Notes: generated by a model from the sequence alone, not told the origin. Positions 35,054 to 44,833 are shown, counted from the stretch's first letter. The stretch: 64,000 nt of DNA from DATAOG01 sp963757395 (GCA_963757395.1 CAVWRK010000009.1:186001-250000), one strand, 5' to 3'. Numbers and translations: made by a program.

Positions 35054-35910
35054 GCGTCCTGGCAATTCGGAACCCGATATAGTCGTATGAGTAGTCCGTG
35101 ATGAACTTGAACCGATTGGCGACGCGGAGAACCATCGGATGGGAATTCCAGGAGCCGCCGCGCACGACCCGACGGGGATTGTTGCCGGCGCGACACGCGT
35201 ATTCCCATTCGGCTTCGGAGAGCAGTCGATATGGCCGACGCGTTTGCGCAGCGAGCCAGTCGATATAAGCCTTGGCATCGTCCCACGACATGTCCATCAC
35301 TGGCAGCCGACCTCGGCCCCAGCCTTGATCCCTCGGTCTGTTACGCCCCGTCTCATCGCAAAATTGGTCGTATTGCTCGAAGGTCACTGGATACTGGCCG
35401 ACCGCGAGCAGACGGCTGATCCGAACCAGATGCTGCGGCGTTTCCAAATCGACGAACTCGCGCTCGGCGCCCTGAGCCACGGTCCATTCTCGCTCAGCCT
35501 CGGTCGAGCCCATCATGAACTCGCCCGGTGGGATGACCACCAGCTCCGGGCACCAGACCGCGTGGATGTCGCGGAAGACCGTGCCGGGCCTTGGAAGGAT
35601 CAGGTCATCCCGGCGGCTTTCCGCCTCGAACTGCAAGAAGGTCTCCAGTTCGTCCCGGCAGGCCTGGCTCTCGAAATAGTTGGGCGTGAGGATCGGGATG
35701 AAGAAGCGCGCCTCGCCGAGCGCGATGTGGAGCCGCTTGCGCCAGTTCTCGCCGAGACTGATGCCGTCCACGTCCTGAAAGATCTCGAACGATTTTGCCG
35801 TGACGGCGCACCGCCATGCTCAGCTGCTCGCGAAAAGCGCTGATCGCGCCGCCATGATACTGGTCGTCGAAGCGCGTGTAGCTCAGGAAGGCATCCGGCG
35901 GCTTGGACAT
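35043..35910 (-). CDS. TIR domain-SUMF1 (formylglycine-generating-like) fusion, frameshifted
   Basis: The N-terminus is a TIR domain (DAFLSYTRFDDQYHGGAISA). At a four-base run (35793-35796) one base must be removed to continue SFEIFQDVDGISLGENWRKR and FFIPILTPNYFESQACRDEL, including the conserved Glu used by NAD-cleaving TIRs. A SUMF1/FGE-sulfatase domain follows (VVIPPGEFMMGS, RLLSEAEWEYACRAG, RRVVRGGSWN, IGFRIARTL), but about 70-80 residues between YACRAG and RRVVRGGSW, including the GNVWEW region, are absent. Total about 289 residues. TIR-SUMF1 fusions occur in bacterial conflict or signalling systems; this one has an abridged second domain. Confidence 0.78.
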
Positions 35911-36058
35911 GCACTCGCCTCGGGAACACCGTCAACCACAATGGCGCGGCGCCAGAATGCGGAAACAACCGCGGGCATGCAAGCCGTCGGCCGCATGGCT
36001 TGTGCCGGCGCGCCTCGTGCCGCAAGCTGCGGCGTCTGGAGAGAAGTGGAGAAAAAGA

Positions 36059-36370
36059 ATGGCGACGGCGTTGTTCATGGTGCGGGCGTCGGTTCCGAAG
36101 GAGCGGGAGGCGGAGTTCAATCGGTGGTACAATGAGGAGCATTGTCCGCAAGTGCTGCAGTATCGAGGGGCGGTCAGTGCCCGGCGCTATCGGGCGCTGC
36201 TCGGCGAGGACAGGTATCATTACATGGCCGTGTACGAGTTCCAGGATGAGCCGACCTTGGAGCGGTTTCTGGAGTCGGAGCATTTCGCCGAGCTGAGGCG
36301 GGAGTTCGACGCCCATTTCGGCGGTGTCTCGGAACGCGCGCGCTCGACCTACGTCCAGGTCTGGCCGTAG
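36059..36370 (+). CDS. Small dimeric alpha-beta barrel (EthD-like) protein
   Basis: 103 residues from ATG 36059. The pattern ALFMVRASVPKEREAEFNRW, YNEEHCPQVL, then RRYRALLGEDRYHYMAVYEF and a final helix fits the ferredoxin-like fold of EthD/DUF4286 proteins, which are small enzymes or ligand-binding homodimers. No catalytic residues can be assigned. It stands between the divergent TIR gene and the convergent membrane methyltransferase-like gene. Confidence 0.72.
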   Translation: MATALFMVRASVPKEREAEFNRWYNEEHCPQVLQYRGAVSARRYRALLGEDRYHYMAVYEFQDEPTLERFLESEHFAELRREFDAHFGGVSERARSTYVQVWP

Positions 36371-36388
36371 CCGCGGCAACGCCTTCGA

Positions 36389-38848
36389 TCAGTCGCCGGC
36401 GACCCCTTGGGGCGACATCCGGGCCAGCGTGGCGGCGCGGCCGTATCCCTGGCGTAGCGCGAAGAAGGCGAGAAACGCCATGACGTAGGCCCCGACACCG
36501 ATCCACAGCGTGATCCGGAAGCCGAACTTCATCGAGATGACGATGCTGAGGTAACCGCCGAGCACGGTGAACACCGCATTGAGAGCCCAGGCCCACGCGA
36601 CCGCACCCGCAGGCTTGTCCAACAACGCCAGGATGCCAAGCGGGAAGGGCATGCCGAGGCAAAATGCAAGCGGGAACACCAGCAGCATCGCCAGCACGAT
36701 CCGTCCTGCCAGCGGCAGCGCCAGACCGAGCTCAAAGACCATCGGGTGGAAATACAGCAACGCCACGGCGGTGATCAGCGCGCCAAGGAACGGCCACTCC
36801 CATCGGCGCCCCGGGGTGATGCCCAGGCGCGCCGAGAACAGGCTGCCCAAGCCGGCCGCCGCCAGCATCGAGAAAATCACGGTCGAGTAAGTATACAGAG
36901 GGAATCCGATCAGCAACATAAAGATTTGAATAAACACAAGTTCGAACAAAATAAAACCGAATCCAAGACAGCTAAAGTAGACAATAAAGGCCTTTTTGTA
37001 GGGCCAACGCGCGCGTCCGACTTGAGAAAACATCATCGGAATCAAAACAAACGTGACCGCAAAAAAGATCCCGCCAATACCGGTGACGATCAAATGGATC
37101 AAATCGAGCGGGACTCCGCCCGGCATCGCTTTGTTAAGATAATTAGCAATCGACCTGTTCAAGAATGTCGCTGGATCCGGGCTAAGAACCGCAAGATTGC
37201 GACGAATTTGCCCGAAGTAAGGGCGATCATCGGTGGTTGGACTCGAATCATAAATCATTCGCGCATCGAGTTCCTTCGGGAATTCGCCAGTGAAGAAGTC
37301 GCGGCTGAGAAAGCTCGCCGCGCGATTCCGTGGATCGACAACCATTACGACCGGCTCACCTCCGGGCAGCGCATTCTGCTCGTTTTGGAGGTCCTCGAGC
37401 TCCGCGTCTGTCCAGGGCGACATTTTGATCAGCATCGTGGGCAGCATCTCGATGGCGTGTCGCGCGCGCTCGAGAACGACGACATGGTCCTGGAAGTCCG
37501 ATCCGAAGCCCATGCGTTTCCACGCCAGCGCCGCCGTCGCCACCATCCGCGGATAAAAATGATGGTTGATGTGCAGGATCCCATCATTCTTGAGGTGGCT
37601 GAAATATTCCTCGTAGGCCTCGGCCGTCTGGAGATAAATCGTGCCCAACATGCCGCCCGCGGCTGCCGCCGAGCTCGTGTGGTTGCTGAAAATCTGAATA
37701 ATGTCGTATTTATGGTCAGTCGAGCGCAAATAACTCCGGCCTTCGCTCTCGATCGTAGTGACGCGCGGATCCTCGAAGATGCGCCCGATGTAGTCGCTGT
37801 AGGTATGCTTTGCCAGCTCGATGACCGTGCCGACCATCTCCACGGCGTCGATATGGCCGGCGCCATACATCAGCGCGGCCTTGACCTCTTGTCCGCCGGC
37901 GCTGCCGAGAATCAGCACGTCTGAGTTCCGGTCGCGCTTGAGATAATGGGAGGCGAGGACGCCGCCGAACCAAAAATTAGCATTGATATCGCCGTCACCG
38001 GCCTCGAGGCGAGCGCGCAGCTCCGCCGGGGTCCCGGTCAGTTTGATCAGACGGGAGCTCTGATTGCCGCCGTCATACGCCACGTGCTTGTAGCAGCACG
38101 CCTCGATGCGCTTGCCGTCGGCATCCGGATGCGCGTAATCCGGATGGTCGGAGGTGCCGATATCGATCACGTCGATCTTGGCAACCTTGTCCCACCGCGA
38201 GAACTCGCGCAGCCCCTCCTCGACATCTTCGGCGACGGCGCGCTTGTCCCACAACATCTTGAACTCGAGATACTTCGGGAGCAGCGTGAACGGATAGGCC
38301 AGAAGGAGCAGGCCGACCACGGGAGCACCGAGCCGCACGACCTTGAAGGGCGTGAACAGCGCGGCCACGGCCATCATCAGACCGGCTGCGCAGACGAGCA
38401 AGCCGCCGGGCGCGATCGAGCCCAGGAACGGAAGAAATACGATGCATCCGATGCCGGCCCCCAACAAATCCCAGAAATAGATCGTCTGAACATGGGCCGA
38501 CGCTGCCGAAAATATTGACACAAAGATCAAGCCCAAGAAGAAAAACGGCAATAGCACTGTAATATACAGTAGGAAAAAGGCGGCAAGCTGCCTCAACGGT
38601 GATTTGAAAAGTTGGGACGGGTCGAACCATGACGCCCAGGTCATCGGTAAGATCGCGACGATCGCAATAGCAGCGACTATCGCGTAGAGTGCGATCAACG
38701 AGCGAGCCCGCTCGGACTCGCCGGAAGGGAACAAAGACCCGTAGACGCCCGCCCCACCGATCGCGAACAGCGCGTTGGTGATGATCATGTAAGAGATATT
38801 GGGCGCCAGAATCACGTCAAAAATTCTGGTTAAAAGGATCTCGAGCAT
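36389..38848 (-). CDS. Membrane spermidine-synthase-like protein
   Basis: 819 residues. N-terminal membrane helices (about six to seven, residues 1-200), a central Rossmann domain with SDVLILGSAGGQEVKAALMY, DAVEMVGTVIELAK and YDIIQIFSNHT (SAM or dcSAM-binding, spermidine-synthase-like), and a C-terminal set of about eight helices. The N-terminus begins inside MLEILLTRIFDVILAPN, which in relatives is preceded by another helix; an earlier ATG at 38915 would be in frame if one base were removed. The gene is clearly more A/T-rich than its neighbours, especially 36880-37200, suggesting acquisition. Substrate unknown. Confidence 0.8.
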   Translation of the reverse strand: MLEILLTRIFDVILAPNISYMIITNALFAIGGAGVYGSLFPSGESERARSLIALYAIVAAIAIVAILPMTWASWFDPSQLFKSPLRQLAAFFLLYITVLLPFFFLGLIFVSIFSAASAHVQTIYFWDLLGAGIGCIVFLPFLGSIAPGGLLVCAAGLMMAVAALFTPFKVVRLGAPVVGLLLLAYPFTLLPKYLEFKMLWDKRAVAEDVEEGLREFSRWDKVAKIDVIDIGTSDHPDYAHPDADGKRIEACCYKHVAYDGGNQSSRLIKLTGTPAELRARLEAGDGDINANFWFGGVLASHYLKRDRNSDVLILGSAGGQEVKAALMYGAGHIDAVEMVGTVIELAKHTYSDYIGRIFEDPRVTTIESEGRSYLRSTDHKYDIIQIFSNHTSSAAAAGGMLGTIYLQTAEAYEEYFSHLKNDGILHINHHFYPRMVATAALAWKRMGFGSDFQDHVVVLERARHAIEMLPTMLIKMSPWTDAELEDLQNEQNALPGGEPVVMVVDPRNRAASFLSRDFFTGEFPKELDARMIYDSSPTTDDRPYFGQIRRNLAVLSPDPATFLNRSIANYLNKAMPGGVPLDLIHLIVTGIGGIFFAVTFVLIPMMFSQVGRARWPYKKAFIVYFSCLGFGFILFELVFIQIFMLLIGFPLYTYSTVIFSMLAAAGLGSLFSARLGITPGRRWEWPFLGALITAVALLYFHPMVFELGLALPLAGRIVLAMLLVFPLAFCLGMPFPLGILALLDKPAGAVAWAWALNAVFTVLGGYLSIVISMKFGFRITLWIGVGAYVMAFLAFFALRQGYGRAATLARMSPQGVAGD

Positions 38849-39318
38849 GAGCGTAACCAGCGCGGTAACGAATATGCCTATCGAGTACTGGCGTCAACTC
38901 AAGGCGTGTCTCCATTTCCGGTGGCCAGATCTTTGGCCAAGGGGATTTCCGTTGGTTCCGCGTGGGGCGCTGGCGTGACGGTCGGCAAGTTAGTATGGTA
39001 TCATGAGGCATGCAAGTTGCGACCGTCGAGCCTGAATACCGCGCGAGGTGGCGCGGCGAAAGATCCCGGGAGGCGATCGGCACCGAGCTTCCCCGTCTCG
39101 ACGTCGTCGATCTGGTCGCGCCGTTCTCCGAGGCCCGAGGCCGGCACCAGCTGTCGACCCCCGGGTCCGACCACCCGGAGCCGCGACCCGGTGATCGAGC
39201 CGCTCTTTGAGCGGCCGACGGCGAGCGATCACCGCGCCGCCTCGCGAAGACCTGATGTGAGAGCTGAGATGGTTCTGCCAGTTTGCCCGGTCCAGGTTCG
39301 CGATCGTGGTCGGGCCCG
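38849..39318. other. 470 bases with no recognised gene
   Basis: The stretch between the membrane methyltransferase-like gene and the next small gene. The part nearest 38849 may encode the missing N-terminus of that gene (ATG at 38915, METRLELTP, one-base shift). The remaining open frames on both strands are arginine/proline-rich with no motif. Confidence 0.45.
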
Positions 39319-39501
39319 GTGAGCGACGATCAGACCTTTCGCGCGATCTGGCTGGTCAGCCTGCTGCTGATGGTGGTTGCGGCCGCGGTGCCGCTCGCGC
39401 GCAGCCAGCGCCAGGGGCTGCGGCAGGCGGCGGTTTGGGTGCTGGCTTTCGGCTTTCTGTTCGCGGGCTATCGGATCGTCGAGTGGCTGATGAGCCGCTG
39501 A
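39319..39501 (+). CDS. Small two-span membrane protein
   Basis: 60 residues from GTG 39319. Two hydrophobic helices (AIWLVSLLLMVVAAAVPLA and QAAVWVLAFGFLFAGYRIV) are joined by a basic loop RSQRQGLR. The loop and second helix resemble the membrane N-terminus of retropepsin-like aspartyl proteases, but no protease domain follows. Function unknown. Confidence 0.55.
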   Translation: MSDDQTFRAIWLVSLLLMVVAAAVPLARSQRQGLRQAAVWVLAFGFLFAGYRIVEWLMSR

Positions 39502-39584
39502 CCCCCACCCCCGGGGAGGGCGGGCTCGACGGCGGGTGGTCGGGCCTGATAGCCTCCGGCAGAGTCCCAGGAGGAGGCTGCATC

Positions 39585-40572
39585 ATGCTCTCGCGTCGCA
39601 CTTTGACGAGCGCGGCCGGGCTCGGCGCCCTGGCCGCGCTGGCGCTGGCCTTTGGCGCCCCGGTCGCGCCGGCCCAGGAGCTCAAGACCGTCGCGGTCAC
39701 CCAGATCGTCGAGCACCCGGCGCTCGATGCCGCGCGCAAGGGGATCAAGGACGAGCTCGCCGACGAAGGCTATGTCGAGGGGCACAATCTCGACTTCGTG
39801 TTCGAGAGCGCCCAGGGCAATCCCGGCGACCGCGGCCCAGATCGCGCAGAAGTTCGTCGGCGACAAGCCGGACGTGATCGTGCCGATCTCGACGCCCTCG
39901 GCGCAGGCGGTGGTCGGCGCCACCAAGGACATCCCCGTGGTGTTCACGGCCGTAACCGATCCGGTCGGCGCCAAGCTGGTCCCGGACCTTGAGCATCCGG
40001 GCGGCAACGTCACCGGCATGTCGGACCTGTCGCCGATCGGCCTGCATCTCGACCTGATCAAGGAGATCATGCCCGACGCCAAGGACCTGGGCGTCATCTA
40101 CAATCCGGGCGAGGCCAACTCGGTGACGCTGCTCGAGCTGTTGAAGAAGGAGGCGCCGGCCCGCGGCCTGGTGATCGCCGAGGCGGTGGCGCCGCGCTCG
40201 TCCGATGTGCTGGCGGCGGCGCAGAGCCTGATCGGCGAGGTCGATGCGATCTATGTGCCGACCGACAATACCGTGGTCACGGCACTCGAGGCGATCGTCA
40301 AGGTCGGCACCGACAACCAGCTGCCGGTGTTCGCCGGCGACACCAATTCGGTGCCGCGCGGCGCGATCGCGGCCCTCGGCTTCAACTACTATGACGTCGG
40401 CCGGCAGACCGGCAAGATGGTCGCCCGCGTGCTCAAGGGCGAGAACCCGGGCGACATGCCGGTCGAGAGCGTCCAGACCACCCAGCTGTTCGTCAACCCG
40501 GGCGCCGCCGAAGCGATGGGCATCGCGATCCCGGATGCGGTCATCAAGCGCGCCAAGGTCGTGGTCGACTAG
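39585..40572 (+). CDS. ABC transporter substrate-binding protein (COG2984-type), frameshifted
   Basis: Signal peptide from ATG 39585 (GGAGGAGG ribosome-binding site), then ELKTVAVTQIVEHPALDAAR, a KGIKDELADEGYVEGHNLDF stretch. Near 39825 one extra G changes frame; the protein continues AQIAQKFVGDKPDVIVPIST, PVVFTAVTDPVGAKLV, VTGMSDL and ends AMGIAIPDAVIKRAKVVVD. Repaired length about 328 residues. This family binds amino acids such as tryptophan/tyrosine or other small molecules for the permease and ATPase that follow. Ligand not readable. Confidence 0.85.
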
Positions 40573-40652
40573 CTTTGGGGCCGGCCACGCGCTGGCGGAC
40601 GGTCGCGGGCGCGAGCTGACGCCCGGGCGGCAGGCGGAGGACAGGGCGGCCC

Positions 40653-41555
40653 TTGAACCAGGTGGCGTTGTTCGGCGCGCTCGAGCTCGGTCTGGTCTAC
40701 GGTCTGGTCGCGCTCGGCGTGTTTTTGTCGTTTCGGGTTTTGAATTTTCCCGATCTCACGGTCGACGGCAGCTTTCCGCTCGGCGCCGCGGTCGCGGCGA
40801 GCGCGATCGTGGCCGGCATCGATCCCTATCTCGCGACGCTGCTCGCGATCCTCGCGGGCGCGCTCGCGGGCCTGGTCACGGCCGTGCTCAACGTCCGCTT
40901 CCGGATCCTGCACCTGCTGGCGAGCATCCTGACCATGATCGCGCTGTTCTCGCTCAACCTTCGGATCATGGGCCGGCCGAACATAGCACTGCTCGGCGAG
41001 CCGACGGTGCTGACGCCGTTCGAGGGCCTGGGCGTGCGAGACATGCTCTTGACGCCGGCCCTGGTCGGCATCGCCCTGGTGGTGGTCATGGTCCTCTTGA
41101 CCCGCTTCCTCGCCAGCGACTACGGCCTCGCGATGCGCGCGACCGGCGCCAATCCGCGCATGGCGCGCGCCCAGGGGATCGCGACCGGCCGTGCGATCTG
41201 CGTCGGCATGGCGCTCAGCAATGCCCTGGTCGCGCTTGCCGGCGCCCTGTTCGCGCAGACCAACGGCTTTGCCGACATCACGATCGGCACCGGCACGATC
41301 GTGGTCGGGCTGGCGGCGGTGATCATCGGCGAGTCCCTGCTGCCGACGCGCCGGATCGGCGTCGTGGTCGTGGCCGCCGTGCTCGGCTCGATCCTCTATC
41401 GGCTCGCGGTAGCACTGGCGCTGAATGCCCATGTGCTGGGCCTCCAGGCCTCCGACCTCAACCTGGTCACGGCCGTGCTGGTCGGCCTCGCGCTGATTCT
41501 GCCGGGCGCCCGTAACCCGCTCCGGACGCTGCTCTCCCGCCAGGCGCGGGCATGA
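40653..41555 (+). CDS. ABC transporter permease (COG4120-type)
   Basis: 300 residues with eight to nine membrane segments, starting at TTG 40653 with GGAGG a few bases upstream. The N-terminus FGALELGLVYGLVALGVFLS, then NFPDLTVDGSFPLGAA and a central RATGANPRMARAQGI coupling-loop stretch match permeases of the substrate-binding/permease/ATPase trio in this locus. The stop overlaps the ATPase start (ATGA). Confidence 0.9.
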   Translation: MNQVALFGALELGLVYGLVALGVFLSFRVLNFPDLTVDGSFPLGAAVAASAIVAGIDPYLATLLAILAGALAGLVTAVLNVRFRILHLLASILTMIALFSLNLRIMGRPNIALLGEPTVLTPFEGLGVRDMLLTPALVGIALVVVMVLLTRFLASDYGLAMRATGANPRMARAQGIATGRAICVGMALSNALVALAGALFAQTNGFADITIGTGTIVVGLAAVIIGESLLPTRRIGVVVVAAVLGSILYRLAVALALNAHVLGLQASDLNLVTAVLVGLALILPGARNPLRTLLSRQARA

Positions 41556-42343
41556 TCCGGATCACCGGGCTCGAGGTCACCTTCGGCCGCGGCACGGTGC
41601 TCGAGACCCGGGCGCTCGCCGGCATCGACCTCGCCATCGCCGAGGCCGAGTTCGTGACCGTGATCGGCTCCAACGGGGCCGGCAAATCGACCCTTCTGAA
41701 CGCCTTGACCGGCGATGCGGCGCCTGAGCGCGGCCGGATCGAGATCGCCGGCCAGGATGTCACCGGCTGGTCCGCGACCACCCGCGCGCGGCTGATCGCG
41801 CGGGTGTTCCAGGACCCGCTCGCCGGCAGCTGCGAGGCACTGACGATCGAGGAGAACCTGGCGCTCGCCGCCGCCCGCGGCCGCCGCCGCGGTCTCGGCC
41901 TCGCGGTCCACCGGGACCTGCGCGAGCGGCTGCGCGCCCGGCTCGCCCGCCTTGGCCTCGGTCTGGAAAACCGCCTCGGTGACCCCATGGGGCTCTTATC
42001 CGGCGGCCAGCGTCAGGCGGTCAGCCTCCTGATGGCGACGCTTGCGCCGATGCAGATCCTGCTGCTCGACGAGCACACCGCAGCCCTCGACCCCAAGACC
42101 GCCGAGTTCGTGCTCGAGCTGACGCGCGAGATCGTCGCTGAGCAGCGCCTGACCACGCTCATGGTCACCCACAGCATGCGCCAGGCGCTCGACTGCGGCA
42201 CCCGCACGATCATGCTCCACGAGGGCAAAATCTGCCTCGACGTCGCGGGCCTCACGCGCGCCGGCCTCGAGGTCGTCGACCTGATCGCAAGGTTCTCCGA
42301 AGTCCGCGGCCAGCTCGAGGACGACAGCTTGCTGCTCGGCTGA
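41552..42343 (+). CDS. ABC transporter ATP-binding protein (COG1101-type)
   Basis: 263 residues with Walker A GSNGAGKST (around residue 40), signature LLSGGQRQAVS, Walker B ILLLDEHTAALD and switch histidine VTHSM. Overlaps the permease gene by ATGA. Together with the two upstream genes it makes a complete importer. The C-terminal region has no extra regulatory domain. Confidence 0.93.
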   Translation: MIRITGLEVTFGRGTVLETRALAGIDLAIAEAEFVTVIGSNGAGKSTLLNALTGDAAPERGRIEIAGQDVTGWSATTRARLIARVFQDPLAGSCEALTIEENLALAAARGRRRGLGLAVHRDLRERLRARLARLGLGLENRLGDPMGLLSGGQRQAVSLLMATLAPMQILLLDEHTAALDPKTAEFVLELTREIVAEQRLTTLMVTHSMRQALDCGTRTIMLHEGKICLDVAGLTRAGLEVVDLIARFSEVRGQLEDDSLLLG

Positions 42344-42404
42344 GGCTTGGCCGATTGTTGCTGTCGCCGCCCAGCCGCGGTGGTAGTCATTCGCAGAGAT
42401 TGTG

Positions 42405-43503
42405 ATGATCGCGAGAGCCGGCCTGGACATTGCGGCGTGGCTGCAGGACTTGGGGCTGGAGCGCTACCTGGAGGTGTTCCGCGCCAGCGACGTCGACGCC
42501 GACGTCCTTCGGACCCTGGGCGCTGACGATCTGACGGAGCTGGGGGTCGCCTCGCTCGGCCATCGCAAGAAGCTGCTGGAGGCGATCGCGGCGCTGGCGG
42601 AGCCGGCCGCCGGGTCGGGGCCGGTCGACGGGGCGGTAGCGGGGATATCGACGCGCCAGCGGCGGCGCCGCGCGAGGCTGAGCGTCGCCAGCTGACGGTG
42701 CTGTTCTGCGACTTGGTCGGGTCGACCGCGCTCTCGGGCGAGCTCGATCCCGAGGAGATGGGCGCGGTCATTCGCGCCTATCAGAATGCGGGCGCGGGCG
42801 CGAGACCCTGCGCTTCGAGGGCCATGTCGCCAAGTTCATGGGCGACGGCGTGCTCGCCTGTTTCGGCTGGCCGCAGGCGCATGAGGACGATGCCGAGCGG
42901 GCAGTCCGGGCAGGCCCCGCTCTGGTCCGGGCGGTCGTCGGGCTCGCGGCCGCCGGCCGTCACCATCACGCTTTGGGCGCTCGGCATGCTGCATATTTTG
43001 CGGCGCGAGACCAATGCCACCCTCGAGACCGGGGAGGGCGATGATCGCCCGTTGCCGCGTGAAGGGCCTTCCGCCCTTCATCCCCATCGGGCGGATCTTT
43101 CGCGGCGGGGCGCTTGCCGAGCGGGGTGAGCTGACCACCGGGATCGCCGAGTTGGCCGAGGGGATCGCCGGCGTCCGCGGCTCCGGAACCGAGCATGCTC
43201 GGTCTCTTCCGACATGGCCCGCCCTGGTTCAGCGCCGCCAGCCCCTCCTCGAGGCGGCCGCCCTTGCCACAGATCTCGGCGAGCCGAGCGAAAAACAAAG
43301 GCAGCGTGCAACTGGCACGCGCCCAGGACGCCAAGTCCCTGGAGCTGCGCGCCGTCACCAGCCTGGCTCGCCTGTGGGCCGATTCGAGGTGACGGGTCGA
43401 GGCCCAGGACCTCCTGGCGCCGGTGTATGGCTGGTTCACCGAGGGCTTCGAGATCGCCGATCTGAAGGACGCCAAGGGCCTGCTCGACCAGCTGGCCAGT
43501 TGA
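42405..43503 (+). pseudogene. SAM-domain adenylate cyclase/ATPase/TPR gene, heavily degraded
   Basis: Pieces of a normally about 1000-residue protein: a SAM domain (WLQDLGLERYLEVFRASDVD), a cyclase domain in other frames (LTVLFCDLVGSTALSGELDP, then EGHVAKFMGDGVLACFGWPQ), TPR parts (GGALAERGELTTGIAELAEG) and the C-terminus (AKSLELRAVTSLARLW, stop, VYGWFTEGFEIADLKDAKGL). The rest of the cyclase domain, the AAA ATPase and most TPRs are missing; there are several frameshifts and an in-frame TGA near 43390. One TPR segment is inverted (see 43188-43320). Not functional. Confidence 0.85.
43188..43320. other. Micro-inversion within the cyclase pseudogene, bounded by palindromes
   Basis: The plus strand carries the TPR piece before and the C-terminus after, but the segment between codes on the minus strand: LPLFFARLAEICGKGGRLEE and GLAALNQ, a TPR fragment that belongs in the gap. 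The left edge is a perfect 16-bp palindrome ACCGAGCATGCTCGGT (43188-43203); the right edge is GCGTGC-aactg-GCACGC (43304-43320). Confidence 0.75.
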
Positions 43504-43654
43504 CCCAGGCGTCGCGCTCGTCGCGGGCAAGCTTGAACACCTGCGCCACCGCCCTGGCCCGGTCGACCAGCTCGCCCTTCATCCGTTGCAGGCGGACCCG
43601 GCGCTCCAGAGCCTTAAGCACCTCGTTGGCGGTTCGCGCCTGCATGATGGTCAT
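43436..43654 (-). pseudogene. Remnant of a phage packaging-type protein gene
   Basis: From ATG 43654: MTIMQARTANEVLKALERRV, then MKGELVDRARAVAQVFKLAR, DERDAWVNWPA. This is the pattern of phage terminase small-subunit-like proteins (a helix with ERRVRL, then VDRARA and RDAWVNWP). After WVNWPA (about 43495) the frame enters the antisense of the cyclase C-terminus, so the gene is fused at a recombination junction and truncated. No other phage genes are nearby. Confidence 0.5.
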
Positions 43655-44036
43655 GCCGCCCGCCGAGACCGGCTCGCCATTCTCCCGGAGCGTGTTCCGC
43701 AAGCCCACCAAGCGCAAGGGCAAGCCGAAGGCCACCAGGGCCGCGCCGGCGGCCACCGAGCCCGAGGCAGCGACCGGCGCGACACCGACCGCCAAGCCCA
43801 CGCCGCGCGCCGGCACCAAGCAGGCGCTGATGATCGACATGCTCAAGCGCCCCGAGGGTGCCACGGTCGAGCAGATCGCCGCCGCCACCGGCTGGCAGCA
43901 TCACACAATTCGCGGCGCCATCTCCGGCGCACTCAACAAGAAGCTCGGCCTCACGATCGAGGCCACCCGCACCCGCGAGGTCGGCCCCAACAAGACCGGC
44001 GCCAAGGGCAGCACCACCGTCAGGATCGTCAGCTGA
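43644..44036 (+). pseudogene. Truncated DUF3489-domain gene
   Basis: The C-terminal 70 residues are a DUF3489-type winged-helix: GTKQALMIDMLKRPEGATVE, QIAAATGWQHHTIRGAISGA, LNKKLGLTIEATRTREVG. They are preceded by an Ala/Pro/Thr linker. The N-terminal part before about 43690 is just the antisense of the phage remnant, so the true N-terminus was lost at a junction. DUF3489 proteins occur in prophage-like regions; function unknown. Confidence 0.68.
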
Positions 44037-44155
44037 CGCCGACACAGGGCAAGCACTACGCCGCCGCGGCCTCGCGCCCGGCGGCGATCTCTTCGTAGCG
44101 CCGACCGTCGCCCTCCAGGGCCGCGGCGCCTCTACTGAACCCCTGCCAGCGCAGG

Positions 44156-44801
44156 ATGATCTCGGCCATGGAGCTGCAGCGGCAGATGGGCTTTGGCAGC
44201 TATGGGACCGCCTGGGCGTGTCTGCACAAGATCCGGCGCGCCATGGTCGTGTCGGGCCGCCAGCCGCTCAGCGAGCGGGTCGAGGCCGACGAGACCCTGG
44301 TCGGCGGCCCGCGGCCCGGCTGCCGGCAAGACCGTGGTCGCCGGCGCGGTCGAGAGCCGGCGCGGCAAGACCCGCGGTCGCCGGCTCGGCCGGCTGCGGC
44401 TGCAGGCGGTGCGCGACGCCTCGGCCAGCAGCCTGGTCGGCTTTCTCGGCCAGAACGTCCTGCGCCCCGCCCTTGTCGCCACCGACGGCTGGTCCGGCGA
44501 TCGCGGCCTCGAGGCCGAGGGCTACGCCCACGAACCGATCCCTCTCGCCCGCTCCTGGGGCGACGCGACGCTCCGCCTGCCGGCGATCCACCTCGTCTTC
44601 GGGCTCGCAAAACGCTGGCTGCTCGGCACCCACCATGGGGCGGTCAGCGCCAAGCACCTGCAAGCCTATCTCGACGGGTACGTCTTCCGCCTCAACCGCC
44701 GCACCGCCAGAAGCATCGCCCACCGTTTCGCCCGCCTGATCGAGCAGGCCGTCCTCACCCAACCGACCACCTACCGGGCCATCAGCCATGGCAAGCCCTG
44801 A
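44156..44801 (+). mobile_element. IS1595-family transposase remnant
   Basis: Frame one (from about 44156): SAMELQRQMGFGSYGTAWAC, LHKIRRAMVV, then VEADETLVGG with the first catalytic Asp. One extra C around 44314-44317 changes frame to AAGKTVVAGAVESRRGKTRG, ATDGWSG (second Asp), LRLPAIHLVFGLAKRWLLGT and YLDGYVFRLNRRTARSIAHR. The N-terminal zinc-finger part is missing, so the element is dead. I could not identify terminal inverted repeats. Confidence 0.82.
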
Positions 44802-44833
44802 GTGTTACGGATAGCTAATTTCCGCAGATACCA

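Noticed and set aside
38906..39322. Plus-strand open frames between 38.9 and 39.3 kb
   Set aside because: Composition is Arg/Pro/Ser-rich and changes with frame; no ribosome-binding site or motif.
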